From: Paracoccaceae bacterium | GTDB taxonomy: Bacteria > Pseudomonadota > Alphaproteobacteria > Rhodobacterales > Rhodobacteraceae | Direction of reading: 5' to 3' | DNA length: 6,392 nucleotides | Assembly: GCA_003511785.1 (NCBI GenBank) | Contig: DOIS01000163.1 | Coordinates: 1-6,392, forward strand | In this document: in pieces, positions 1 to 5,370 of the stretch | How the letters are laid out: each line of letters starts with the position of its first letter | How positions within the stretch are numbered: the stretch's first letter is position 1 | The notes under the pieces: generated by a model | What the model was told of the DNA's origin: nothing | What the model saw: only the letters and a program-made list of their open reading frames with translations | Databases searched by the model: none | Translations under genes and position numbers: made by a program

Positions 1-5
1 GGGAC

Positions 6-22
6 GGGGGGCAGCGCCCCCC
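6..22. repeat. GC-rich hairpin at left edge, possible terminator or dispersed palindrome
   Basis: Seven-base arms GGGGGGC (6-12) and GCCCCCC (16-22) enclose a three-base AGC loop. No T tract follows, so it is not a classical intrinsic terminator for plus-strand transcription. It could be the end of the upstream gene's 3' region or a copy of the intergenic GGGGC-type palindromes seen again near 1582 and 4534. The pairing is seen directly; the role is inferred. Confidence 0.45.
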
Positions 23-65
23 AACTCCGCCCGCCGCATGCGCCCGATGCCGGCCCAATGCCCGA

Positions 66-94
66 TTGCCTGTGCGCCGGCTTTGTCCTAGACC
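66..94 (+). promoter_or_regulatory. Weak candidate promoter for proS
   Basis: TTGCCT at 66-71 and TAGACC at 89-94 are separated by 17 bases, a sigma70-like layout ending 35 bases before the proS start codon. The -35 half is fair and the -10 half is poor. No better pair is visible between 1 and 129. Transcription could also enter from a gene left of the window. Confidence 0.22.
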
Positions 95-129
95 GGCGCG
101 AACATCGCCTCACAACGCCCGGAGCCGTC

Positions 130-1524
130 ATGCGCCTGACCCGTTACTTCCTGCCCGTTCTCAAGGAGACCCCCTCGGAGGCCCAGATCGTCAGCCACCG
201 GCTGATGCTGCGCGCCGGCATGATCAAGCAGCAGGCGGCGGGGATCTATTCCTGGCTGCCGATGGGCTTCAAGGTGCTCAAGCGGATCGAGGCGATCGTG
301 CATGAGGAGCAGGCCCGCGCCGGCCATATCCCGATGCTGATGCCGACGCTGCAACCGGCCGATCTGTGGCGCGAATCCGACCGCTACGACGCCTATGGCC
401 CCGAGATGCTGCGCATCCGCGACCGCCACGAGCGGGACATGCTTTATGGCCCCACCAACGAGGAGATGATCACCGACATCTTCCGCAGCCACGTGGCCAG
501 CTACAAGGACCTGCCGCTGACGCTCTACCACATCCAATGGAAATTCCGCGACGAGATCCGCCCGCGCTTCGGCGTGATGCGGGGGCGCGAGTTCTACATG
601 AAGGACGGCTACAATTTCGACCTGACGCGCGAGGACGCGCTGCACGCCTATAACCGGCACCTGGTCAGCTACCTGCGCACCTACGAGCGGATGGGGCTCC
701 AGGCGATCCCGATGCGCGCCGACAGCGGCCCGATCGGCGGCGACGACACGCATGAGTTCCTGGTGCTGGCCGAGACCGGCGAGTCGGAAGTGTTCTATGA
801 CAGCGCCGTGACCGACATCCGCCTGGGCGACCGCGAGATCGATTATGACGACCACGCCCAGTGCCGCGCGGTGATGGAGGAGTTCACCGCGCTTTACGCG
901 CGCACCGACGAGACCCACGACGCCGAGGCCTTTGCGCAGATCCCGGCCGAGCGCCAGCGCAGCGCGCGCGGCATCGAGGTGGGGCAGATCTTCTATTTCG
1001 GCACCAAGTATTCCGAGCCGATGGGCGCCACGGTGCAAGGCCCGGACGGCAAGCCGGTGCCGGTGCATATGGGCAGCCACGGCATCGGCGTGTCGCGCCT
1101 GGTGGGTGCGATCATCGAGGCCAGCCATGACGAGCGTGGCATCGTGTGGCCCGAGGGGGTGACGCCGTTCCACGTGGGCATCGTCAATCTCAAGCAGGGC
1201 GACGCAGGCACCGACAGGGCCTGCGAAGAGCTTTACGGCGCGCTGACCAAGGCCGGGCTCGAGCCGCTCTACGACGACCGCGACGAGCGCGCGGGGGGCA
1301 AGTTCGCCACCATGGACCTGATCGGCCTGCCCTGGCGCATCACCGTGGGGCCGCGCGGGCTGAAAAGCGGGGTGGTGGAACTGACCTCGCGCCGGACCGG
1401 CGAAAGCGAGGAGTTGAGCCCCGAGGCGGCGGCGGAGAAAGTGATCGAGATCTACGCGCCGCATCACCGGCAGGCGGAGCATTGGGAGCCGATGGCAAAA
1501 CGGTCCTTCCACACCTGGCTGTGA
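130..1524 (+). CDS. proS: Prolyl-tRNA synthetase, short alphaproteobacterial form
   Basis: Class II aminoacyl-tRNA synthetase that charges tRNA-Pro with proline in the cytoplasm. I chose the ATG at 130 because GGAG (121-124) lies five bases upstream and the protein then begins MRLTRYFLPVLKE, the usual family N-terminus; the frame is open back to an ATG at 58, but those 24 residues look like untranslated leader. The protein is 464 residues. Visible signatures are the TNEE motif (residues 109-112), motif 2 around FRDEIRPRFG (139-148) with R140 and R151, and motif 3 GIGVSRL (318-324). The anticodon-binding domain covers about 345-440. The roughly 180-residue editing insertion found between motifs 2 and 3 in the long bacterial form (E. 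coli, about 570 residues) is absent, as is normal for the alphaproteobacterial short form. About 20 residues after IYAP (441-444) look like a poorly conserved C-terminal tail. The hairpins downstream suggest its transcript ends near 1530-1616. Confidence 0.97.
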   Translation: MRLTRYFLPVLKETPSEAQIVSHRLMLRAGMIKQQAAGIYSWLPMGFKVLKRIEAIVHEEQARAGHIPMLMPTLQPADLWRESDRYDAYGPEMLRIRDRHERDMLYGPTNEEMITDIFRSHVASYKDLPLTLYHIQWKFRDEIRPRFGVMRGREFYMKDGYNFDLTREDALHAYNRHLVSYLRTYERMGLQAIPMRADSGPIGGDDTHEFLVLAETGESEVFYDSAVTDIRLGDREIDYDDHAQCRAVMEEFTALYARTDETHDAEAFAQIPAERQRSARGIEVGQIFYFGTKYSEPMGATVQGPDGKPVPVHMGSHGIGVSRLVGAIIEASHDERGIVWPEGVTPFHVGIVNLKQGDAGTDRACEELYGALTKAGLEPLYDDRDERAGGKFATMDLIGLPWRITVGPRGLKSGVVELTSRRTGESEELSPEAAAEKVIEIYAPHHRQAEHWEPMAKRSFHTWL

Positions 1525-1529
1525 GGGAT

Positions 1530-1616
1530 CGGACCGCGCTGCGCGCGGTCCGACCGGGTCGGATCGCGAATGCGATCCGAGGGGGCTCTGCCCCGTCGCG
1601 CGAGGCGCGTTCGACG
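1530..1616. repeat. Tandem hairpin cluster directly after proS
   Basis: Several inverted repeats follow each other starting six bases after the proS stop. The first has ten-base arms (1530-1539 with 1543-1552) and loop TGC. The second has nine-base arms (1559-1567 with 1572-1580) and loop GAAT. The third is GGGGC (1582-1586) with GCCCC (1590-1594) around TCT. A fourth, bulged one pairs CGTCG (1594-1598) with CGACG (1612-1616), with CGCG arms inside. No T-rich tract follows any of them. Together they resemble a REP-like palindromic element that may also protect the proS 3' end or cause termination. The pairing is seen; the function is inferred. Confidence 0.7.
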
Positions 1617-1969
1617 GCCAAACGCTCTCACCGAGCCTTTCGAAGAGGTCGGCTCATCACACGAGATACTGGTCGCATAAGAAGACAGCGCGCCGAGTGC
1701 GGGGATCGACTCGTCGCGCATGGGCTTTCGGCAACACCAAGAGCCGCCGCGGAGCCTCTCCGGGACGGTTGCCGTGCTGTCTGTGATGTGATGGAGGGCC
1801 GAATGAAAAATGGCGGCGCCGCCAGAACGGAAGATGTGGGCGGGGTCGCCCCCGCACCCTGATCCGGGTCAGAAGTCCCCCGCGTCACCGGGGGTCATCT
1901 CCGAGAAATACGACGACCGTTTGCCAGGCGGTCGAAGGTTCGAACATGACCAGCTTTAGGCGGGCGGCC
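1617..1969. other. Gene-poor intergenic stretch, no convincing gene
   Basis: About 350 bases with no reading frame that I can support. It seems less GC-rich than the flanking genes and lacks their third-position bias. It holds one tiny frame with a good ribosome binding site (ATG 1803 to stop 1862, 19 residues, GGAGG at 1793-1797), which I cannot confirm, and one hairpin at 1877-1894. No tRNA, IS end or CRISPR pattern is visible. It may be decayed sequence between proS and the lol operon, or may encode a small RNA; neither can be shown here. Confidence 0.5.
1877..1894. terminator. Hairpin downstream of the minus-strand unknown gene
   Basis: CCCCCG (1877-1882) pairs with CGGGGG (1889-1894) around a six-base loop CGTCAC. 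It lies about 75 bases beyond the stop of the minus-strand gene at 1970, so it could end that transcript. No T tract is present on either strand, so the assignment as a terminator is weak. Confidence 0.3.
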
Positions 1970-2329
1970 TCAACAGGGGGTAAAGCCTGCGTTCGGCGTC
2001 GGGGCAGGCTGCGCAACGGACGGGGCGGGCCGGGCCACGAACTCGGCTGCGGCGGGGCGGTCGAGGCGGGCGCGCAGGCGGGGTCGGCCCAGCCGGGCCG
2101 AGAGGTCGCGCAGGCTGGTGCCCAGCATCCGCGCCGGCGCGAAGCGGCGCCCGGTCTCGCAGCGGGTGAGATAAAGCCGCCCCTCGCGGATCGCCAGCCC
2201 GTAGCCATGGGCGCCCAGACGCGCGGTCAGGCTGTCCCAATCCGTGGCCCCCTCGAACAGCGGACCCAGCCAGGCGCGATAGAGCGCCGCGGTCTCGCAG
2301 TCCAGGTCGCCGGGGCCGGTGTCGGTCAT
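1970..2329 (-). CDS. Hypothetical protein, 119 residues, unknown function
   Basis: I do not recognise this protein, but it looks like a real gene. On the minus strand AAGGAG (complement of 2336-2341) sits six bases before the ATG at 2329-2327, which is a near-ideal ribosome binding site and fixes the start. Codons are strongly G/C-ending, like the neighbouring genes. The 119-residue product is soluble, with no signal peptide or membrane segment. Residues about 30-85 alternate short helical and strand-like pieces: a DWDSLTARLGAHGYGL stretch, then REGRLYLT, then CETGRRF, then LGTSLRDLSARLG. This is reminiscent of small alphaproteobacterial domains with the pattern helix, G-x-x-L, strand, helix ending RLG, but that resemblance is from memory and weak. 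The last 30 residues are rich in Ala, Pro and Arg and probably disordered. It is transcribed divergently from the lol operon and sits alone between proS and lolC/E. Confidence 0.75.
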   Translation of the reverse strand: MTDTGPGDLDCETAALYRAWLGPLFEGATDWDSLTARLGAHGYGLAIREGRLYLTRCETGRRFAPARMLGTSLRDLSARLGRPRLRARLDRPAAAEFVARPAPSVAQPAPTPNAGFTPC

Positions 2330-2352
2330 GTCGCGCTCCTTTCGCGTCCGGG

Positions 2353-2368
2353 GCCCTGCGCGCAGGGC
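2353..2368. promoter_or_regulatory. Perfect 16-base palindrome in leader of the unknown gene
   Basis: GCCCTGCG (2353-2360) is followed immediately by its reverse complement CGCAGGGC (2361-2368). It lies 12 bases upstream, on the minus strand, of the ribosome binding site at 2341-2336. It could be an operator for a dimeric regulator, or a GC-rich self-complement arising by chance in high-GC DNA. Confidence 0.4.
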
Positions 2369-2409
2369 GGTCTGCCCCGCACGGGATCAAGGCGCGGCAG
2401 AGGCATTGC

Positions 2410-2434
2410 GTTCCGGTAGAGCGTGCTCCGGAAC
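2410..2434. promoter_or_regulatory. Inverted repeat GTTCCGG-N11-CCGGAAC
   Basis: Seven-base arms at 2410-2416 and 2428-2434 are exact reverse complements with an 11-base spacer. The arm centres are 18 bases apart, which would put two half-sites nearly two helical turns apart on the same DNA face. This suits a dimeric regulator in the divergent region between the unknown gene and the lol operon. No particular regulator can be named. Confidence 0.4.
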
Positions 2435-2443
2435 CCTGCCGAA

Positions 2444-2472
2444 ATTGTGGACAATCCGGGGTCATTCCCCGG
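2444..2472. promoter_or_regulatory. Two adjacent dyads upstream of the lol operon
   Basis: ATTGT (2444-2448) and ACAAT (2451-2455) form a 12-base dyad with a GG centre, in a small AT-rich island. Directly beside it CCGGGG (2456-2461) and CCCCGG (2467-2472) form a six-base stem with loop TCATT. The first looks more like an operator and the second more like a hairpin. Both lie upstream of the candidate lol promoter at 2504-2533. Confidence 0.4.
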
Positions 2473-2503
2473 CGGCATCCCGCCGCGCGCGGCGCGGGGT
2501 CGC

Positions 2504-2533
2504 TTGACCTCGGGCGCGGCGCGGACCAAAGAT
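2504..2533 (+). promoter_or_regulatory. Candidate sigma70-type promoter for the lol operon
   Basis: TTGACC at 2504-2509 matches the -35 consensus well. AAAGAT at 2528-2533, after an 18-base spacer, is a modest -10. Transcription would start near 2540, giving a leader of about 20 bases that includes the GGAG ribosome binding site at 2552-2555. This is the best promoter-like pair in the divergent region. Confidence 0.45.
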
Positions 2534-2560
2534 GCGGCCGACCCCGGACCCGGAGCCCGC

Positions 2561-3841
2561 ATGGCCGATACCAGACCCTTCGCCCCCTTCGAATGGATGA
2601 TCGCCTGGCGCTATCTGCGCGCCCGCCGCGCCGAGGGCGGGGTCAGCGTGATGACCTGGATCTCGCTGGTGGGCATCACGCTGGCGGTCTTCGCCCTGAT
2701 CGCCACGCTGGCGGTCCGCTCGGGCTTTCGCGCCGAGTTCGTGGGCACCATCCTGGGCGCCAACGCCCATGTCACCGTCTATACCGCCGGCGAGGTGAGC
2801 GACCAGGGCGTGATCGACCGCCGCCTGACCGGCTTCGACGAGATGGCCGAGCGCATCCGCGCGGTGCCGGGCGTCACCCGCGCCGCGCCGCTGGTGCGCG
2901 GGCAGGTCATGGTCAACCACCGCGACCGCAACGCCGGCGTCGAGGTGTTCGGCATCCGCCCCGCCGACCTCTTGGACCTGCCGGGTATCAACAACCCGGA
3001 CGGGCGCGGCGATCTCGAGGCGCTGCCCAGTGGCATCGCCATCGGCTCGGGCGTGGCGCGCGAACTGGGCGTGGGCGTGGGGGATCGCATCCGCCTGATC
3101 TCGCCCAACGGGGTCAAGACGGCCTTCGGCACCTCGCCCCGCATCAACGCTTACGAGGTGGTCTATGTGTTCACCGCCGGGCGCTATGACATCGACCGGA
3201 CGCGGGTCTACCTGCCCTTCGCCGAGGCGCAGGGTTTCTTCAACCGCGAGGGTGCGGCCGACGAGATCGAGGTGATGGTGGCCGAGCCCGAAGCGGTCGA
3301 GCGCATCGCCCCCGCGATCCGCGCCGCCGCCGGCCCGCGCGCGCTGGCCTGGACCTGGCGCGACGCCTCGGGCGGTTTCCTGCGCGCGCTCGAGGTCGAG
3401 GACAACGTGATGTTCATCATCCTGTCGATCCTGGTGCTGATCGCGGCGATGAACATCGTCTCGGGCCTCATCATGCTGGTGAAGAACAAGGGGCGCGACA
3501 TCGGCATCCTGCGCACCATCGGGCTGACCGAGGGGTCGGTGCTGCGGGTGTTCTTCATCTGCGGGGCGTTCACCGGGCTGATCGGCACCGCCTGCGGCGT
3601 GGTGCTGGGGGTGCTCTTCGTGATCTATATCGATCCGATCTTCTCGGCGGTGAACTGGCTCATGGGCGGGGGCGTGTGGGACCCGTCGATCCGGGGCATC
3701 TATGCGCTGCCCGCCGAATTGCACCTCTCGGACGTGCTCAAGGCGGTGGGGCTGTCGCTGGGCCTGTCCTTCGTGGTGACGATCTTTCCCGCGCGCCGGG
3801 CGGCGCGGCTGAACCCGGTGGAGGCGCTGCGCTATGAGTGA
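2561..3841 (+). CDS. Lipoprotein-releasing ABC transporter permease, LolC/LolE family
   Basis: Inner-membrane permease of the Lol machine, which extracts mature lipoproteins from the inner membrane and passes them to the carrier LolA for delivery to the outer membrane. The ATG at 2561 has GGAG five bases upstream (2552-2555) and gives 426 residues, within the family's usual 400-430. The upstream in-frame ATG at 2423 would add 46 Pro/Gly/Arg-rich residues ahead of a typical start, so I reject it. Topology is that of the family: a cytoplasmic N-terminus with the WRYLRARR pattern, TM1 at about 31-52, a large periplasmic domain at about 55-280, TM2 at about 283-306, a cytoplasmic NKGRDIGILRTIG coupling segment (309-321), TM3 at about 325-356, and TM4 at about 392-410. 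It ends in the conserved PARRAARLNPVEALRYE tail (410-426). Only one permease gene is present; in such genomes one LolC/E hybrid (called LolF in some species) may act as a homodimer. Translation is probably coupled to lolD, which starts inside its last codons. Confidence 0.93.
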   Translation: MADTRPFAPFEWMIAWRYLRARRAEGGVSVMTWISLVGITLAVFALIATLAVRSGFRAEFVGTILGANAHVTVYTAGEVSDQGVIDRRLTGFDEMAERIRAVPGVTRAAPLVRGQVMVNHRDRNAGVEVFGIRPADLLDLPGINNPDGRGDLEALPSGIAIGSGVARELGVGVGDRIRLISPNGVKTAFGTSPRINAYEVVYVFTAGRYDIDRTRVYLPFAEAQGFFNREGAADEIEVMVAEPEAVERIAPAIRAAAGPRALAWTWRDASGGFLRALEVEDNVMFIILSILVLIAAMNIVSGLIMLVKNKGRDIGILRTIGLTEGSVLRVFFICGAFTGLIGTACGVVLGVLFVIYIDPIFSAVNWLMGGGVWDPSIRGIYALPAELHLSDVLKAVGLSLGLSFVVTIFPARRAARLNPVEALRYE

Positions 3842-4523
3842 GACGGTACTGCGCCTGTCGGGGCTGGAAAAAACCTATCTCAAGGGCACACCGGGCGAGG
3901 TGGCGGTGCTGCGCGGGGCGGACCTGGCGTTGCGCGCGGGCGAGGCGGTGGCGCTGGTCGCCCCCTCGGGGGCGGGCAAGTCGACGCTTCTGCATATCGC
4001 GGGGCTTCTGGACCTGGCGGATGCGGGCCGGGTCGAGATCGCCGGGCAGGACATGACCGGGCAGGGCGACCGTGCGCGCACGGTGGCGCGGCGGCGCGAG
4101 ATCGGCTTCGTCTACCAGGCCCATCACCTGCTGCCCGAGTTCACGGCGGCCGAGAACGTGATCCTGCCGCAACTGGCCAACGGCACGCCCCGCGCCGAGG
4201 CGGCGGACCGGGCGCGGGCGCTTCTGGAGAAGGTCGGCGTGGGCGCGCGCGCCGATCACCGCCCCGCCGCGCTCTCGGGGGGCGAGCAGCAGCGGGTGGC
4301 GCTCTGCCGGGCGCTGGCCAACGCGCCGCGCCTGCTGTTGGCCGACGAGCCGACCGGCAATCTCGATCCGGGCACCTCGGAGCGGGTCTTTGCCGCCTTG
4401 ATGGAGCTGGTGCGCGAGACCGGGCTCGCGGCGCTGATCGCCACCCACAATCTCGACCTCGCCGCCCGGCTGGACCGGGCGCTGGAACTGCGCGAGGGCC
4501 AACTGGTCCCGTTTGACGGGTGA
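3834..4523 (+). CDS. lolD: Lipoprotein-releasing ABC transporter ATP-binding protein LolD
   Basis: Cytoplasmic ATPase that powers lipoprotein extraction by the permease encoded just upstream. It has 229 residues, normal for LolD. All ABC motifs are visible in order: Walker A APSGAGKST (43-51, K49), Q-loop Q95 in FVYQ, signature LSGGEQQR (147-154), Walker B LLLADEP (167-173) with catalytic E172, D-loop NLDP (177-180 region), and switch H205 in ATHN. The first Walker A glycine is alanine (A43), which I believe is common in alphaproteobacterial LolD and should not impair binding. The start ATG at 3834 overlaps the permease's end by eight bases (ATGAGTGA), and GGAGG at 3820-3824 lies nine bases upstream, so the two are almost certainly co-translated. 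FtsE and MacB ATPases look similar; the LolC/E-type partner decides for LolD. Confidence 0.94.
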   Translation: MSETVLRLSGLEKTYLKGTPGEVAVLRGADLALRAGEAVALVAPSGAGKSTLLHIAGLLDLADAGRVEIAGQDMTGQGDRARTVARRREIGFVYQAHHLLPEFTAAENVILPQLANGTPRAEAADRARALLEKVGVGARADHRPAALSGGEQQRVALCRALANAPRLLLADEPTGNLDPGTSERVFAALMELVRETGLAALIATHNLDLAARLDRALELREGQLVPFDG

Positions 4524-4725
4524 GCCGGCGAGCGGGCAGAGCCCCGGCCTGCCGGTGAACGGGCGGACCTCCGGCACACCCCGCGCCGCGCCCCTGCTTC
4601 TTCTCTTTCACAAATACCTCCGGGGGAGTCGCCGCACGCGACGGGGGGTCGGCATTGTCGCGCCATCGGTCCGAGCGACGATGGCGACGCCCCCTTCGCT
4701 CCGAACCTCAGCCACGCACCCCGCC
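4524..4725. other. Convergent intergenic region with hairpins and repeat-like segments
   Basis: Two hundred bases between the ends of lolD (+) and the response regulator (-), with no gene. GGGC-AGA-GCCC (4534-4544) is the reverse-orientation form of the GGGGC-TCT-GCCCC core at 1582-1594. A T/C-rich stretch at about 4598-4610 is followed by a CAAATAC segment and a G-run, then GTCGC-CGCAC-GCGAC (4628-4642). I recall CAAATAC followed by G-runs and GGGGCAGAGCCCC as common between genes in Rhodobacteraceae, which I cannot verify here. A longer hairpin pairs CGCCATCG (4661-4668) with CGATGGCG (4679-4686) around ten bases. One or more of these probably ends transcription from both sides, but none has a classical T tract. 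Confidence 0.5.
4661..4686. terminator. Possible bidirectional terminator hairpin
   Basis: Eight-base perfect arms CGCCATCG (4661-4668) and CGATGGCG (4679-4686) with a ten-base loop lie between two converging genes, 137 bases after lolD and 40 bases after the response regulator stop. The symmetric position suits a shared terminator. The absence of a U-rich tail on either side keeps confidence low. Confidence 0.35.
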
Positions 4726-5370
4726 TCAGAACCGGTGCCCGGTCCCCTGCAACACGCCATGCTCCAGCGCGTAGCGCGTGAGCCCGGCGGTCGAGGAAAT
4801 GCCCAGCTTGCGCTTGATGTTCTTGCGATGGGTCTCGACCGTGCGCACGGAGATGTCCAGCGCCAGCGCCACCTCCTTGTTGGACTTGCCCTGCGCCAGT
4901 TGCAAAAGGATGGTCTGTTCGCGCCCGGTGAGCGCCTCGCGGCTTTCGCCGTCCTTGGGGTTCAACGCCCCCTCGGCCCCGGTGCAGAGATAGCGCGCGC
5001 CGCCCATCACCGTGTCGATGGCCTGCTTGATCTCGTCGGTGGGCACGTCTTTCAGCACGTAGCCCACGGCGCCGTGGCTCAGCGCGGTCGAGATGTATTC
5101 GGGGCTGTCATGCATCGACAGGATCAGGATGCGCGTGCCCGGGGCGCGCTCCAGGATCATCTCGGTGGCCGAGAGTCCGCCGAGCCCCGGCATGTTCAGG
5201 TCCATCAGGATCACGTCGGGGGCATGGATCGCGCACTGGTCCACCGCCGCCTGGCCCGAGGCGAGGCAGGCCACCACCTCGATGCCGTCATAGCCCTCCA
5301 GGATCGACTGGATGCCTTCCGCCACCATCGGGTGGTCGTCCACGATCATCACGCGCACCGATGCGCTCAT
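4726..5370 (-). CDS. Two-component response regulator, NarL/FixJ family
   Basis: DNA-binding response regulator of 214 residues, the partner of the histidine kinase encoded just before it. The receiver domain (about 5-122) shows the acidic pair D11-D12, the phosphoacceptor D57 in LMDLNMPG (codon at 5202-5200), the switch residue S85 in ILSMHD and the conserved K107 in VLKD. The LuxR-type helix-turn-helix (about 146-206) carries LTGREQTILLQLAQGKSNKEV and the recognition segment SVRTVETHRKNIKRKLGI. The start ATG (5370-5368) shares ATGA with the kinase stop, and GAGGTG (complement of 5376-5381) lies five bases upstream, so translation is coupled. The receiver, linker and HTH are complete, and no defect is visible. 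Phosphorylation should promote dimerisation and promoter binding. Its targets cannot be told from this window, because the neighbouring lol genes converge on it and the DNA upstream of the kinase is missing. Confidence 0.94.
   Translation of the reverse strand: MSASVRVMIVDDHPMVAEGIQSILEGYDGIEVVACLASGQAAVDQCAIHAPDVILMDLNMPGLGGLSATEMILERAPGTRILILSMHDSPEYISTALSHGAVGYVLKDVPTDEIKQAIDTVMGGARYLCTGAEGALNPKDGESREALTGREQTILLQLAQGKSNKEVALALDISVRTVETHRKNIKRKLGISSTAGLTRYALEHGVLQGTGHRF

Noticed and set aside
58..129. Upstream in-frame extension of proS from the ATG at 58
   Set aside because: The extra 24 residues do not resemble the family N-terminus, there is no good ribosome binding site before 58, and the ATG at 130 has GGAG at a proper distance and starts the conserved sequence.
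88..1512. 474-codon open frame on the minus strand opposite proS
   Set aside because: It is a mirror of a high-GC gene: its His/Ala/Arg/Leu-rich product has no recognisable domain, while the plus strand encodes an unmistakable ProS.
1525..1680. Open run in the proS frame after its stop, ending in a protein-like LTEPFEEVGSSHEILVA before a TAA at 1678
   Set aside because: It passes through the hairpin cluster, has no ribosome binding site or recognisable family, and a run of about 50 codons is expected by chance at this GC content. It could be gene debris, but nothing identifies it.
1930..1950. GGTTCGAAC resembling a tRNA T-loop
   Set aside because: Flanking bases do not form a T stem and no acceptor, D or anticodon arms are present nearby.
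1885..1957. Minus-strand peptide ending LKLVMFEPSTAWQTVVVFLGDDPR past the end of the unknown gene
   Set aside because: It is in a different frame from the unknown gene, has no clear ribosome binding site before its internal ATG, and I know no matching family. A frameshifted C-terminus of the unknown gene is possible but unsupported.
2423..2560. Upstream in-frame start of the lol permease at 2423
   Set aside because: The 46 extra residues are Pro/Gly/Arg-rich and cover the dyads and the candidate promoter; ATG 2561 has a ribosome binding site and gives the family's usual length.
2462..3724. 420-codon open frame on the minus strand opposite the lol permease
   Set aside because: Low-complexity His/Asp/Arg/Gly-rich translation typical of an antisense shadow in GC-rich DNA; the plus strand is the true gene.
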